Below are positions 9,541-16,754 of a DNA stretch of 40,429 nt, piece after piece. Both the position numbers and the translations under genes were made by a program. Below the pieces are notes generated by a model. It made no database searches. It was not told the DNA's origin and saw nothing but the letters and a program-made list of their open reading frames with translations. Origin of the DNA: Candidatus Raymondbacteria bacterium RIFOXYA2_FULL_49_16. GTDB lineage: Bacteria; Fibrobacterota; OXYB2-FULL-49-7; XYB2-FULL-49-35. The stretch lies in contig MFYT01000063.1 in the NCBI GenBank assembly GCA_001789205.1, positions 1 to 40,429 of the forward strand, written 5' to 3'. Position 1 is the first letter of the stretch, and the number at the start of each line of letters is the position of its first letter.

Positions 9541-9569
9541 TAATATAACAAATAAAAAATGATTTGTCA
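9541..9569 (-). promoter_or_regulatory. Sigma-70-type promoter of the signalling operon
   Basis: Read on the minus strand: TTGACA (9569-9564), a 17-base spacer, and TATATT (9546-9541). This is a perfect -35 and a near-perfect -10 at optimal spacing in an AT-rich stretch. Transcription would begin near 9534, giving a leader of about 42 bases before the ATG at 9492. It is the best-formed housekeeping promoter in the window and fits the start of the run of nine closely spaced genes down to base 1. Confidence 0.75.
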
Positions 9570-9656
9570 ATAGATTAATGCAGTGTTTAACAAAATTTCT
9601 CAATTAATGAGTTATTTTAACTAAATAGTTTCCGGTTAAAAACGATAAAATACCTT

Positions 9657-9686
9657 CTTTGTCCGGTGAGACAAAGCCCGCCGGAC
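9657..9686 (-). terminator. Overlapping hairpins after the sigma-54 activator gene
   Basis: Two stems share bases. A 7-bp stem pairs 9657-9663 with 9670-9676 around a 6-base loop, and a 6-bp stem pairs 9661-9666 (GTCCGG) with 9681-9686 (CCGGAC). They cannot both form. The minus-strand sequence after them is moderately T-rich. It may act as a weak terminator between the activator gene and the downstream operon; the run of T is too broken for a confident call. Confidence 0.35.
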
Positions 9687-9710
9687 CATCAGGTAGACGC
9701 AAGACTTATA

Positions 9711-11396
9711 TTATTTCTTGAATTTCGACTGGTCTATATCATAATGATATAGTATTTTATGAAAAGAGGCCCGGTTTATTTTGGCATGCTGGGCGCAGAG
9801 GGTCACATTTCCTTTATATTTCCTGAGCAACTCAATTACATAGCCCCTTCTAAATTTCTCCTGGTATTCTTCAAGAGATGGTAAACTATTGGTCCCGGCA
9901 TTTGCATAGGCTTTATTCTCCAGTTTTATCGGGAGATCGCTGGCTTTGATCTCCCCGTCACGGCTGAGAATAAAGGCTTCAAGAAGAACATTCTCCAGTT
10001 CCCGAACATTTCCAGGCCATGCGTAGCCGCATAGGCTTTCCATGGCTTCCGGTGTAATCGTTTTCATTAAAACACCAGGGTTATTTCTATTATATTTTGT
10101 TTTAATATATTCCACAAACAAAGGCATATCATCTTTCCGTTCGGCCAATCGCGGCATCCGGATCTTTACAACATTGAGACGATAATAAAGGTCCTCCCTG
10201 AAAGAGCCTTCAGCGACCATTTTCTCCAGGTCCCTGTGCGTTGCTGAAATAATCCTAACGTCAACGCTGATTTCAGCAGTCCCGCCAACCCGCCAGATTT
10301 TCCGTTCCTGGATGGCGCGCAGGACCTTTGCCTGGAGGTGAGGATTCATGTCTCCGATTTCATCGAGGAACAAGGTGCCCTTGTCAGCAAGCTCAAACAT
10401 GCCTTTTTTCGCCTGGACCGCGTTGGTAAACGCCCCTTTTTCGTGTCCGAACAACTCGCTTTCGAGCAGGCCTTCAGGCAACGACGCGCAGTTTACCGGT
10501 ATAAATGCGTTATGCTTCCTGGCGCTATGCTGGTGGATAGAGCGCGCCGCGATCTCTTTGCCCGTACCTGTATCACCGGTAATGAGCAGATTGGCATCCA
10601 CCCGCGCTAGGCGCGTTATCAGTTCTTTGACATTTTTCATTGGAACGCTGGCGCCTATTAATAAATTTCCACCAGCGATATCCAGTTCGGCCGCGCGCCG
10701 GCCCTCTCCCGCTGTTTTTCCTTCCGGACATGCGCTCTGTACAATATCGTAAAACAGGGAAAGATCAAGGGGTTTCTTTAGGTAATGATCAATGCCTTGG
10801 ACTTTTGCCAATGTCCTTATTTCCTGGTCATTGGACACGCCGGTGAGAAGTATGGTTTTTATTCCGGGTATTGTTTCCCGTATCCTTTTGATCAGAGCAA
10901 GACCATTCATTCCAGGCAACAGATAATCGATTATGGCAAGCCGGAACCTTGCTCCAGCAAGCGCATTGAGACACGCTTCCGCTGATAGAAATCTCCTGGC
11001 CGAATAGCCATTTTCCTGCACCATCTCCTTTAAAAGGTCGGCAAGAAACCTTTCATCGTCAACAATGAGGATGTCAGCGCTGCCCGTAACTTGGGAACCT
11101 TCATCATTGTTGTCAGGGAGCAAAACCGCAGGTTCATGAGGTTCGGCCATTGCGGGTTCTGTTGTTGCCGTGTTTTGCGTGATAGTTTTAATAGATTCAA
11201 CGAGAGAGGCGCCTTCCTTGCATACATCAATAATAGTTTTTATATAACGGACTATCTCTTCATTGTCCTGGCATTTTTTTCCCATTAATTGAGCATAACC
11301 ACTAATGGTTCCCAGCTTATTATTCAGATCGTGGGCTAATCTGCGCCCTTCATTGCGCGATACATCACTCATATCAATAATTATGGTTGTTTGCAT
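9711..11396 (-). CDS. Sigma-54 activator: HisKA-like hairpin-receiver-AAA+-Fis HTH
   Basis: 561 residues. Residues 10-75 resemble the dimerisation hairpin of a histidine kinase (His22 in RRLAHDLNNKLGTISGYAQL), but no ATPase domain follows. A receiver comes next (about 108-222) with Asp157 in AIIDYLLPGMNG and Lys208. The sigma-54 interaction AAA+ domain (about 245-480) has Walker A GDTGTGKE (274-281), Walker B TLFLDEIGDM, and a GAFTGA loop that reads GAFTNA (321-326). A Fis-type helix-turn-helix is at about 510-551. It should use ATP hydrolysis to open sigma-54 promoters. The divergent operon at 11637 has a -24/-12 promoter and is the likely target. Confidence 0.92.
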   Translation of the reverse strand: MQTTIIIDMSDVSRNEGRRLAHDLNNKLGTISGYAQLMGKKCQDNEEIVRYIKTIIDVCKEGASLVESIKTITQNTATTEPAMAEPHEPAVLLPDNNDEGSQVTGSADILIVDDERFLADLLKEMVQENGYSARRFLSAEACLNALAGARFRLAIIDYLLPGMNGLALIKRIRETIPGIKTILLTGVSNDQEIRTLAKVQGIDHYLKKPLDLSLFYDIVQSACPEGKTAGEGRRAAELDIAGGNLLIGASVPMKNVKELITRLARVDANLLITGDTGTGKEIAARSIHQHSARKHNAFIPVNCASLPEGLLESELFGHEKGAFTNAVQAKKGMFELADKGTLFLDEIGDMNPHLQAKVLRAIQERKIWRVGGTAEISVDVRIISATHRDLEKMVAEGSFREDLYYRLNVVKIRMPRLAERKDDMPLFVEYIKTKYNRNNPGVLMKTITPEAMESLCGYAWPGNVRELENVLLEAFILSRDGEIKASDLPIKLENKAYANAGTNSLPSLEEYQEKFRRGYVIELLRKYKGNVTLCAQHAKINRASFHKILYHYDIDQSKFKK

Positions 11397-11416
11397 ATAC
11401 GATTATCAAGCTTCTT

Positions 11417-11438
11417 TTTGTTGCCTGCAGGAACTACT
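11417..11438 (+). promoter_or_regulatory. Candidate activator-binding site, distal (half-conserved)
   Basis: It contains the 9-mer TTTGTTGCC (11417-11425), then TGCA and a poorly matching right arm beginning GG. The same 9-mer with the same 4-base spacing occurs 66 bases downstream in a better palindrome. It lies about 175 bases upstream of the -24 element and close to the start of the activator gene, so it might also affect the activator's own transcription. A separate perfect inverted repeat ATTGT-ATC-ACAAT lies at 11448-11460; its role is unknown. Confidence 0.4.
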
Positions 11439-11482
11439 TTATAACCCATTGTATCACAATACATTAAGCTAAATAACCAACC

Positions 11483-11504
11483 TTTGTTGCCCACAGGCGA
11501 CAAA
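11483..11504 (+). promoter_or_regulatory. Candidate upstream activator site (22-bp palindrome)
   Basis: Left arm TTTGTTGCC, 4-base centre CACA, right arm GGCGACAAA: eight of nine positions pair. It sits about 87 bases upstream of the -24 GG, the usual distance for a site bound by a Fis-type sigma-54 activator dimer. Its left arm is repeated exactly at 11417. Confidence 0.55.
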
Positions 11505-11590
11505 CACAACTATTACTATTAAACAGGCAATATCTATTCAACTAACTATATATCAATGGATTCGAATTACCTTTTTAAATAAAAAATATC

Positions 11591-11604
11591 GGCATGCCTT
11601 TTGC
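11591..11604 (+). promoter_or_regulatory. Sigma-54 (-24/-12) promoter
   Basis: The sequence CGGCATGCCTTTTGCG carries the invariant GG (11591-11592) and GC (11603-11604) separated by exactly ten bases, with TTGC at -12 as in the consensus. Transcription should begin about 12 bases later, near 11616, just ahead of the AAGGAG ribosome site (11621-11626) for the ATG at 11637. A sigma-54 activator is encoded divergently next to it. Confidence 0.68.
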
Positions 11605-11636
11605 GTTTTCTTTTGTAAAAAAGGAGATAAAAAACT

Positions 11637-12341
11637 ATGTTATCAATTATTAAAATAATGGTAGCCACGGCGCTATTCTCTGTGCCGGTTCTTTTTGCAT
11701 ACACAGAGAACGCTGTGATTGTAAACTACATTAAGCCAGCCGGGAGTTCGGTCGGAGACCTTTGCATGGATCCTCTGTTGCTTACCAATGTTCTCCAGAA
11801 CGAATTGACCCAGACAGGAAACTTTCAGGTCCGTGACAGGTCCATTGTCTTTGGCACAGAAGAGCTTCGACAGTTGTCCGCAACAGCTGAATATTCCGCT
11901 TACGATGCCACCATTCTTGGCCAAAGAACCGGCACTCCGCTTGTAGTCATGGGATGGATACGATGCATGGGTGATAATGTATGGATAAAAATCGGGCTTT
12001 TTGACACTGAAATGGAGGAAGAAATAAAAAGCGTTTCAGGGTCCTATACAAATTCACGTGAAGAAATGACAGACCACGCTATTCCAGATCTTGTAAAAAA
12101 CCTTATCAGCGTTAAAAAACGCTCCAAGGCCAATGACGCACTCGCGATTGAGTCGATCAAGGATACCGAGCCTGATATGGCCGTGGCAAAACCCGCGCAT
12201 ATCAAGTCCTCATATGTGAGATGGGCCCTGATCGGCGGAGCCCTTACCCTCTCAGCCGCATATATAATTGAACTGCTTTCCAGTCCCTCTTCCGGGCCGG
12301 CAAATGGAAATGTAAATACGGAAGTCGTTGCAACATGGTGA
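11637..12341 (+). CDS. CsgG/LpoB-like secreted protein with C-terminal hydrophobic segment
   Basis: 234 residues with an excellent AAGGAG ribosome site. A signal peptide covers about residues 1-21 (FSVPVLFA, cut after Ala21). Residues 25-160 resemble the nucleotide-binding-like fold of CsgG/TolB/LpoB proteins: an early strand AVIVNYI, then LTNVLQNELTQTGNFQVRDR, and VMGWIRCMGDNVWIKIGLFD. A hydrophobic segment lies at about 195-213. No lipobox is seen. Such proteins act in the periplasm at the outer membrane, in secretion or envelope assembly; the exact role here is unknown. It overlaps the lipoprotein gene by 7 bases, so the two are probably made together. Confidence 0.7.
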   Translation: MLSIIKIMVATALFSVPVLFAYTENAVIVNYIKPAGSSVGDLCMDPLLLTNVLQNELTQTGNFQVRDRSIVFGTEELRQLSATAEYSAYDATILGQRTGTPLVVMGWIRCMGDNVWIKIGLFDTEMEEEIKSVSGSYTNSREEMTDHAIPDLVKNLISVKKRSKANDALAIESIKDTEPDMAVAKPAHIKSSYVRWALIGGALTLSAAYIIELLSSPSSGPANGNVNTEVVATW

Positions 12342-14890
12342 GAAGGTTTCTTCGCCAGTCTTTTTGTTTCGTACTGTGCATGCTCTTCTTCGGTGCGTGC
12401 GAACGCACTATGCCCACAAGCGCTGATACTACAACAAAAATATCAATCCAAATCTCCTGGAAAATTGGGGATCAAACCGTTGTTCCGAATATTGACAGCG
12501 TCAGGATCACCATTCAATCAACGGCGTTTCTCTCAAAACGGGTGAACATTTTCCCTTTTTCCAAAGGGACCGGTGAAATTGAAGAAGTACCCAGCGGTAT
12601 CGATATTATTATTACCGTTGAAGGGCTTGACGCTGATGACAAGGTACTGTTTGCCGGAAGCGCTGCCTGCAAAGGGATACTGGAAGGGGAAATAACAGTC
12701 CCTGTTGCGGCCTATTTTATTGTTCCGCAAGATACCCTGGGTCCGGTCATTTCCCTGCTCTCGCACCAAAATCCGGACACGGTAAATTCACGGATAGTGA
12801 GGATTTTTGGTCAAGCGCTGGATTCAAGCGGCATTTCCGCTTTTATGGTGAATGACTCCCTGGTTCCTTGTTCCGATTTTTTTTGGGATTTTCATGGCTT
12901 TATGTTGCAGAATGGCAGGAACACAATACGGGTGAAGGCCATTGATAATAGTTACGAAAAAAACGTATCCACGAAAGACATTGTTTTGTATTACAACCCT
13001 CTCTATGTTGAAAAAACAAACCATGCCCCGCATTTTACAGTGAGTGCAACAAGTTTGACCGCAACGCTTAAAGCAGGCGACATCTATCAAAAGGCCCTGA
13101 GCGTGATTGATCAGGATTCGTTCAACGTGCTTACCTTCAGGATCAGCCAGCCATTTCAGATTTTACTCGACACAAGCGTGTTTTTCAGGACCCAATTGTC
13201 AGACACAGGTACATATGCCGTATGCGCCTATGTGCTTGACCAGGACAGCGCCATGGACTCCATTGCATGGACCGTCACGGTCGTTAATCCTGCCATCAAT
13301 AACACGCCTGTTTTCCTGACACGCTCCCAGGAATTGTTCAGAGAGGTATATGCCGGTTCCGCGTATTGTGATACGGTAATCGCTTCAGACTTGGACCAGG
13401 AAGAAGGCCTGGTTTATTCGATTTCCAATAATGGCGGTTGCGCTGTACTGATCGACAACCTCTCCGGGATCATACGCTGGACGCCTGGTCCGGAAGAAGT
13501 GGGTACGCATGCAATAACCATCCAGGTAAAAGACGATTCAAACGCAATGGCAACGCTTGTCTGGACTGTTACCGTAAAACATCCGAACGTGCTCGTTTTT
13601 TCCGCGGGCAACGATAGCGTCTATTCAATAAACGACACCATCCAGCTCAATCCGGCAATAAGTTTGGCATCAGGGTCTGTATTGCGTTATGAATGGAAAA
13701 TTGGCAATACCGGCATATGGCGCACTGTCTCAAGACCAGATACGGTAATTATCGCGCCTTCCACGCCTATTGACTCCTACACCTGCATATTGCGGATAAC
13801 CATTTCAACAGGCGACATGCTCGAAAGCCGCTCCAATATCCGGATCTCCCTTGACCCACCGCAAGTGTCCGCGGGAAAAGACAGCGTTGTGCTGCGGAAC
13901 CGCGTGGTAAACCTCATTGGCCATGCAATTGACCGCTATGGTTCAATAATAAAGACAGAATGGGACATTGGCAATACCGGTGTTTTTACGGAATCAGCGG
14001 ATATGCGCGCCTCGTTTACCATGCCCGGCAGCAGTTCAGTCTATCGGTGCGTTTTTCGCGCAACCGATGATGACCTGAATGTTTCATCTGACACGGTCAC
14101 ATTCAGGATATTGGAATCAGCCATGTGCTTTATTCAGCCGGATTCGGGGATCGCGTGTTCAATCGGCGTATCTTTTTCCATGGGTTCTACCAGTGAAGAG
14201 TCTGATGAAAGACCAGAGCACATGGTCACAGTGCAGTCGTTCTACATAGACTCTTTTGAAGTGACCCAGGAAAAGTTTTTAAATATAATGGGCGTGCAAC
14301 CATCGAGCGCGGCATACGATCATAGCAAACCGGTTGAAAGCATTACCTGGTTTGACGCGGCATTGTACTGCAATACCATTAGCAAGCACCAAGGGTTTGA
14401 TACGGTATATCAATATTCAGGAATAGAGGGAAATCCTGGCAATAACTGCACCATGCTTCAAAACCTGATCATCAGGCATTCGGCAATTGGTTTTCGCCTG
14501 CCCACAGAAGCTGAATGGGAATGCGCATGCAGGGCCGGAACAAGCAGCCTTTATTACTGGGGCAATGACCAGACACAGGCGACTTTTTTCGCCACGTTCG
14601 GCGGCAATACCATTGTCGAACCCTCGTATACCGGCGCCAAGCAGCCCAATGGCTTTGGTTTGTACGATGTGGCCGGCAATGTCGCAGAATGGTGCAATGA
14701 CTGGTATGGCCCCTACAGTGCTGGGCTGGCAAATAATCCAATTGGGCCAAGCGAGGGCAGCGCAAAGGTAATCCGCGGGGGCAGCTGGCAAGACAATGTG
14801 AATGAACTGCGCTCTTCGAACCGCAGTTTAGGCATGCCAGGATGGAAAAGCAGTTTTGTGGGATTCAGGACCGTGCTGCAGGTGCAATGA
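12335..14890 (+). CDS. Large lipoprotein: Ig/cadherin-like and PKD-like repeats plus FGE-sulfatase-fold domain
   Basis: 851 residues. A lipoprotein signal ends at FFGAC, giving acylated Cys22. The middle has Ig- or cadherin-like modules (about 235-415, with HAPHFTVSAT and GIIRWTPGPEEVGTHAITIQ) and two PKD-like modules (about 418-590, each with an EWxIGNTG motif). The last 250 residues are an FGE-sulfatase (SUMF1-type) domain: FSMGSTSEESDERPEHMVTV, GFRLPTEAEWECACRAG, GLYDVAGNVAEWCNDW, RGGSW. The paired catalytic cysteines of true formylglycine-generating enzyme, which follow RGGS, are absent, so it is probably a binding or surface-display module. The final 26 bases overlap the converging ATPase gene. 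Confidence 0.9.
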   Translation: MVRRFLRQSFCFVLCMLFFGACERTMPTSADTTTKISIQISWKIGDQTVVPNIDSVRITIQSTAFLSKRVNIFPFSKGTGEIEEVPSGIDIIITVEGLDADDKVLFAGSAACKGILEGEITVPVAAYFIVPQDTLGPVISLLSHQNPDTVNSRIVRIFGQALDSSGISAFMVNDSLVPCSDFFWDFHGFMLQNGRNTIRVKAIDNSYEKNVSTKDIVLYYNPLYVEKTNHAPHFTVSATSLTATLKAGDIYQKALSVIDQDSFNVLTFRISQPFQILLDTSVFFRTQLSDTGTYAVCAYVLDQDSAMDSIAWTVTVVNPAINNTPVFLTRSQELFREVYAGSAYCDTVIASDLDQEEGLVYSISNNGGCAVLIDNLSGIIRWTPGPEEVGTHAITIQVKDDSNAMATLVWTVTVKHPNVLVFSAGNDSVYSINDTIQLNPAISLASGSVLRYEWKIGNTGIWRTVSRPDTVIIAPSTPIDSYTCILRITISTGDMLESRSNIRISLDPPQVSAGKDSVVLRNRVVNLIGHAIDRYGSIIKTEWDIGNTGVFTESADMRASFTMPGSSSVYRCVFRATDDDLNVSSDTVTFRILESAMCFIQPDSGIACSIGVSFSMGSTSEESDERPEHMVTVQSFYIDSFEVTQEKFLNIMGVQPSSAAYDHSKPVESITWFDAALYCNTISKHQGFDTVYQYSGIEGNPGNNCTMLQNLIIRHSAIGFRLPTEAEWECACRAGTSSLYYWGNDQTQATFFATFGGNTIVEPSYTGAKQPNGFGLYDVAGNVAEWCNDWYGPYSAGLANNPIGPSEGSAKVIRGGSWQDNVNELRSSNRSLGMPGWKSSFVGFRTVLQVQ
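14843..14879 (+). repeat. 37-bp direct repeat, left copy
   Basis: This stretch encodes WKSSFVGFRTVL near the end of the lipoprotein gene. It is identical over 37 bases to 16149-16185. On the other strand it supplies the last codons and stop of the DUF4143 ATPase gene. Confidence 0.95.
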
Positions 14891-16043
14891 GCTTATGGGC
14901 CTTATTGTAACGAACCACCTGGAATCCGTCTATGGAATATTCCTGGTTTCCCGTATAAACAAGGTATCCTGCTTTCGCTGATTCCGGAAATACCTTGTGC
15001 AGGTAGCGCAGGCCCTTCAGAAAATCCGGAACAAAAGTTTGGGCGGACTTTATTTCCATGGGGATGAGCGACGCGCCGGATTTATACACGACGTCGATTT
15101 CGTTTCCATTGCTGTCCCGGAAAAAATGAAGGTTATGATCAAGACCCTGATTGTAACGGCTCTTGACGAGTTCCTGGACAACCAGGTTCTCGAAAAGATT
15201 GCCGCGTAAGGGGTGCAGTTCCATGTGGCTTTTTTCCTCGATGCCGAGCAGGTACGCTGCCAGTCCGACATCGTAAAAATAGAGCTTAGGCGCCTTGATC
15301 AGCCGCTTGCCAACATTCTCAAAATAGGGTTCAAGCATGAAAACGATATACGACGCCTGCAATATCGAAAGCCACGCGTTGATCGCAAAAACCGACACGC
15401 CGGCATCATTGGACAAGCTGCTGACATTCAGCAACTGCCCTACCCGTCCGGCGCACAGGCGGATGAATTTCTGAAAGAGATGGAGGTCTTTGATCTGGAT
15501 GAGCTGGCGCAGGTCGCGTTCGACATACGTCTCAAAATAATTCCGGTACGCCTTGTTGGGATCAAGCTTTTGATCGTAGATGCGGGGATAAAAACCATGA
15601 AGCAGCCAGTCGTCAACGGTCATCCGTTTGCGGAAGCGTTGCGCTTCGGCCAGCGTGAAAGGCAGAAGGCGAAGCAGTGCCGTCCTTCCTGCAAGAGACT
15701 GCGAAACGCGGTTAAGGACCTCGAACTGCTGGCTGCCGGTGAGCACGAACAACCCGTTTTTCCCCTTCTGGTCCGCAATCCCCTGGATATACGAAAGCAG
15801 CTCCGGTGCGCGTTGAATTTCATCGAGAATGACACCCTTTGGATTCCTGCCGAGAAAAGCGCGGGGATCCGTCAAGGCCGCATCCCGCGTATCGGGATCC
15901 TCGAGGGAATAATAGGCCATGTTGGGGCAGGCGGAACGGACAAGCGTGGTCTTGCCGGACTGCCGGGGGCCCGTAACAGTCACAACCGGGTACGTTTTAA
16001 GGAGCGATAGAAGTTCGCCCTGTATTTTGCGCTTAATGGCCAT
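14865..16043 (-). CDS. AAA ATPase with DUF4143 domain
   Basis: About 392 residues from the ATG at 16043 (a TTG at 16061 would add six). Walker A GPRQSGKT lies at residues 25-32, followed by the family motif YYSLEDPDTRDAA and Walker B GVILDEIQRAP. The C-terminal half is DUF4143, ending with a restriction-endonuclease-like motif (GNEIDVVYKSG, IPMEIKSA). These ATPases are widespread, patchily distributed and often linked to mobile or defence regions; their function is not established. The gene opposes its neighbours, has no strong ribosome site, and its last codons lie in a repeat copied from the lipoprotein gene. All this suggests later insertion. Confidence 0.9.
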   Translation of the reverse strand: MAIKRKIQGELLSLLKTYPVVTVTGPRQSGKTTLVRSACPNMAYYSLEDPDTRDAALTDPRAFLGRNPKGVILDEIQRAPELLSYIQGIADQKGKNGLFVLTGSQQFEVLNRVSQSLAGRTALLRLLPFTLAEAQRFRKRMTVDDWLLHGFYPRIYDQKLDPNKAYRNYFETYVERDLRQLIQIKDLHLFQKFIRLCAGRVGQLLNVSSLSNDAGVSVFAINAWLSILQASYIVFMLEPYFENVGKRLIKAPKLYFYDVGLAAYLLGIEEKSHMELHPLRGNLFENLVVQELVKSRYNQGLDHNLHFFRDSNGNEIDVVYKSGASLIPMEIKSAQTFVPDFLKGLRYLHKVFPESAKAGYLVYTGNQEYSIDGFQVVRYNKAHKLIAPAARS

Positions 16044-16142
16044 GTGTTTATGTAATTCCAATGTTGAAGATTAGTTTTACATAAATATAAGCAGCGAGGG
16101 GGCGTTCATGCAAATGAAAACGACTGATCCCATGATGGAATT

Positions 16143-16196
16143 CAGGGGTGGAAAAGCAGTTTTGTGGGATTCAGGACCGTGCTGCCGGTCAAATAG
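16143..16196 (+). pseudogene. Remnant of an FGE-sulfatase-fold gene 3' end
   Basis: The reading frame QGWKSSFVGFRTVLPVK followed by TAG matches the end of the lipoprotein at 14890, with a slightly different final tail (LPVK instead of LQVQ). A stop lies in frame just upstream (TGA ending at 16127), and no more of the domain can be seen. It is either the tail of a lost second copy or a duplicate made when the ATPase gene arrived. Confidence 0.75.
16149..16185 (+). repeat. 37-bp direct repeat, right copy
   Basis: Identical to 14843-14879. The two copies bracket the ATPase gene, 1306 bases apart start to start. Confidence 0.95.
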
Positions 16197-16725
16197 TATC
16201 ACCTTCCAAGCCTTCGGTTCTGGATGAAAGATGAAGTGCCGCATGCAGCGTTGAAAGAAGCGCAGACATTGTGTATGGTTTAGGTAAAAATCCGTATCCC
16301 TTTTTTCTTATTTTAGCGTATTCAGACCGGTCATCGGCATAACCACTCACGAACACCACCGGGGTATTGAAGCGCCTTGGCTCCACGTGGTTCTCGTAAA
16401 ACGATATTCCAGTCCCGTCTGGAAGAACGACATCAGAGATCACCGCTTTAATATTTCGTCCTTTTTCGTCAAAGATATTGGTCGCTTCTGCATCAGGTTT
16501 GGCGCCTTTGACTTTTGAACAGTTCCATTCAACGTTTTTCCCGCCCTCTCCCTTTGGCGTTGCCGAAAAGAGCATATAATCCACTTCAAGAGAAGGTCCA
16601 ACCTCGACAAAAGAGAATTTGAGTGCTTTGACCCAATCTTTGATGGACGAAAGCGCACCGCTCGAGGCGGAAAGAGCCCTGGTTTGGTGAAAACGCCTGA
16701 GGCCACCACTAATTCCTACTGTCAT
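16189..16725 (-). pseudogene. Decayed hybrid-kinase/receiver fragment
   Basis: 178-codon open frame. Only the C-terminal part is recognisable: from about residue 78 it aligns with receiver 2 of the next kinase (AVISDVVLPDGTGI, then GYADDRSEYAKIRKKGYGFLPKPYTM). The phospho-acceptor Asp and conserved Lys remain, but the first beta strand and the acidic pair needed for magnesium are missing. The N-terminal 75 residues look unlike a receiver; a stretch near DYMLFSATPKGEGG might be the tail of a kinase ATPase domain, which would imply an internal deletion. It is probably a remnant of a duplicated hybrid kinase. Confidence 0.6.
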
Positions 16726-16754
16726 ACAATGGTAATATATGAAAATTAAACTTG

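Noticed and set aside
9650-9705. Plus-strand sequence with AAAGCC and GGTAG pieces resembling part of a c-di-GMP-I riboswitch
   Set aside because: The conserved GCAAACC-type 5' half and the flanking stems are absent, and no gene follows on that strand within reach.
12335-14890. Formylglycine-generating enzyme
   Set aside because: The catalytic cysteine pair after RGGS is missing, and no sulfatase gene is near.
15213-16010. 265-codon open frame on the plus strand
   Set aside because: It lies entirely opposite the DUF4143 ATPase gene and shows no protein-family features. Other long opposite-strand frames (3800-4240, 4688-5341, 21534-22127, 29376-30128) fail for the same reason.
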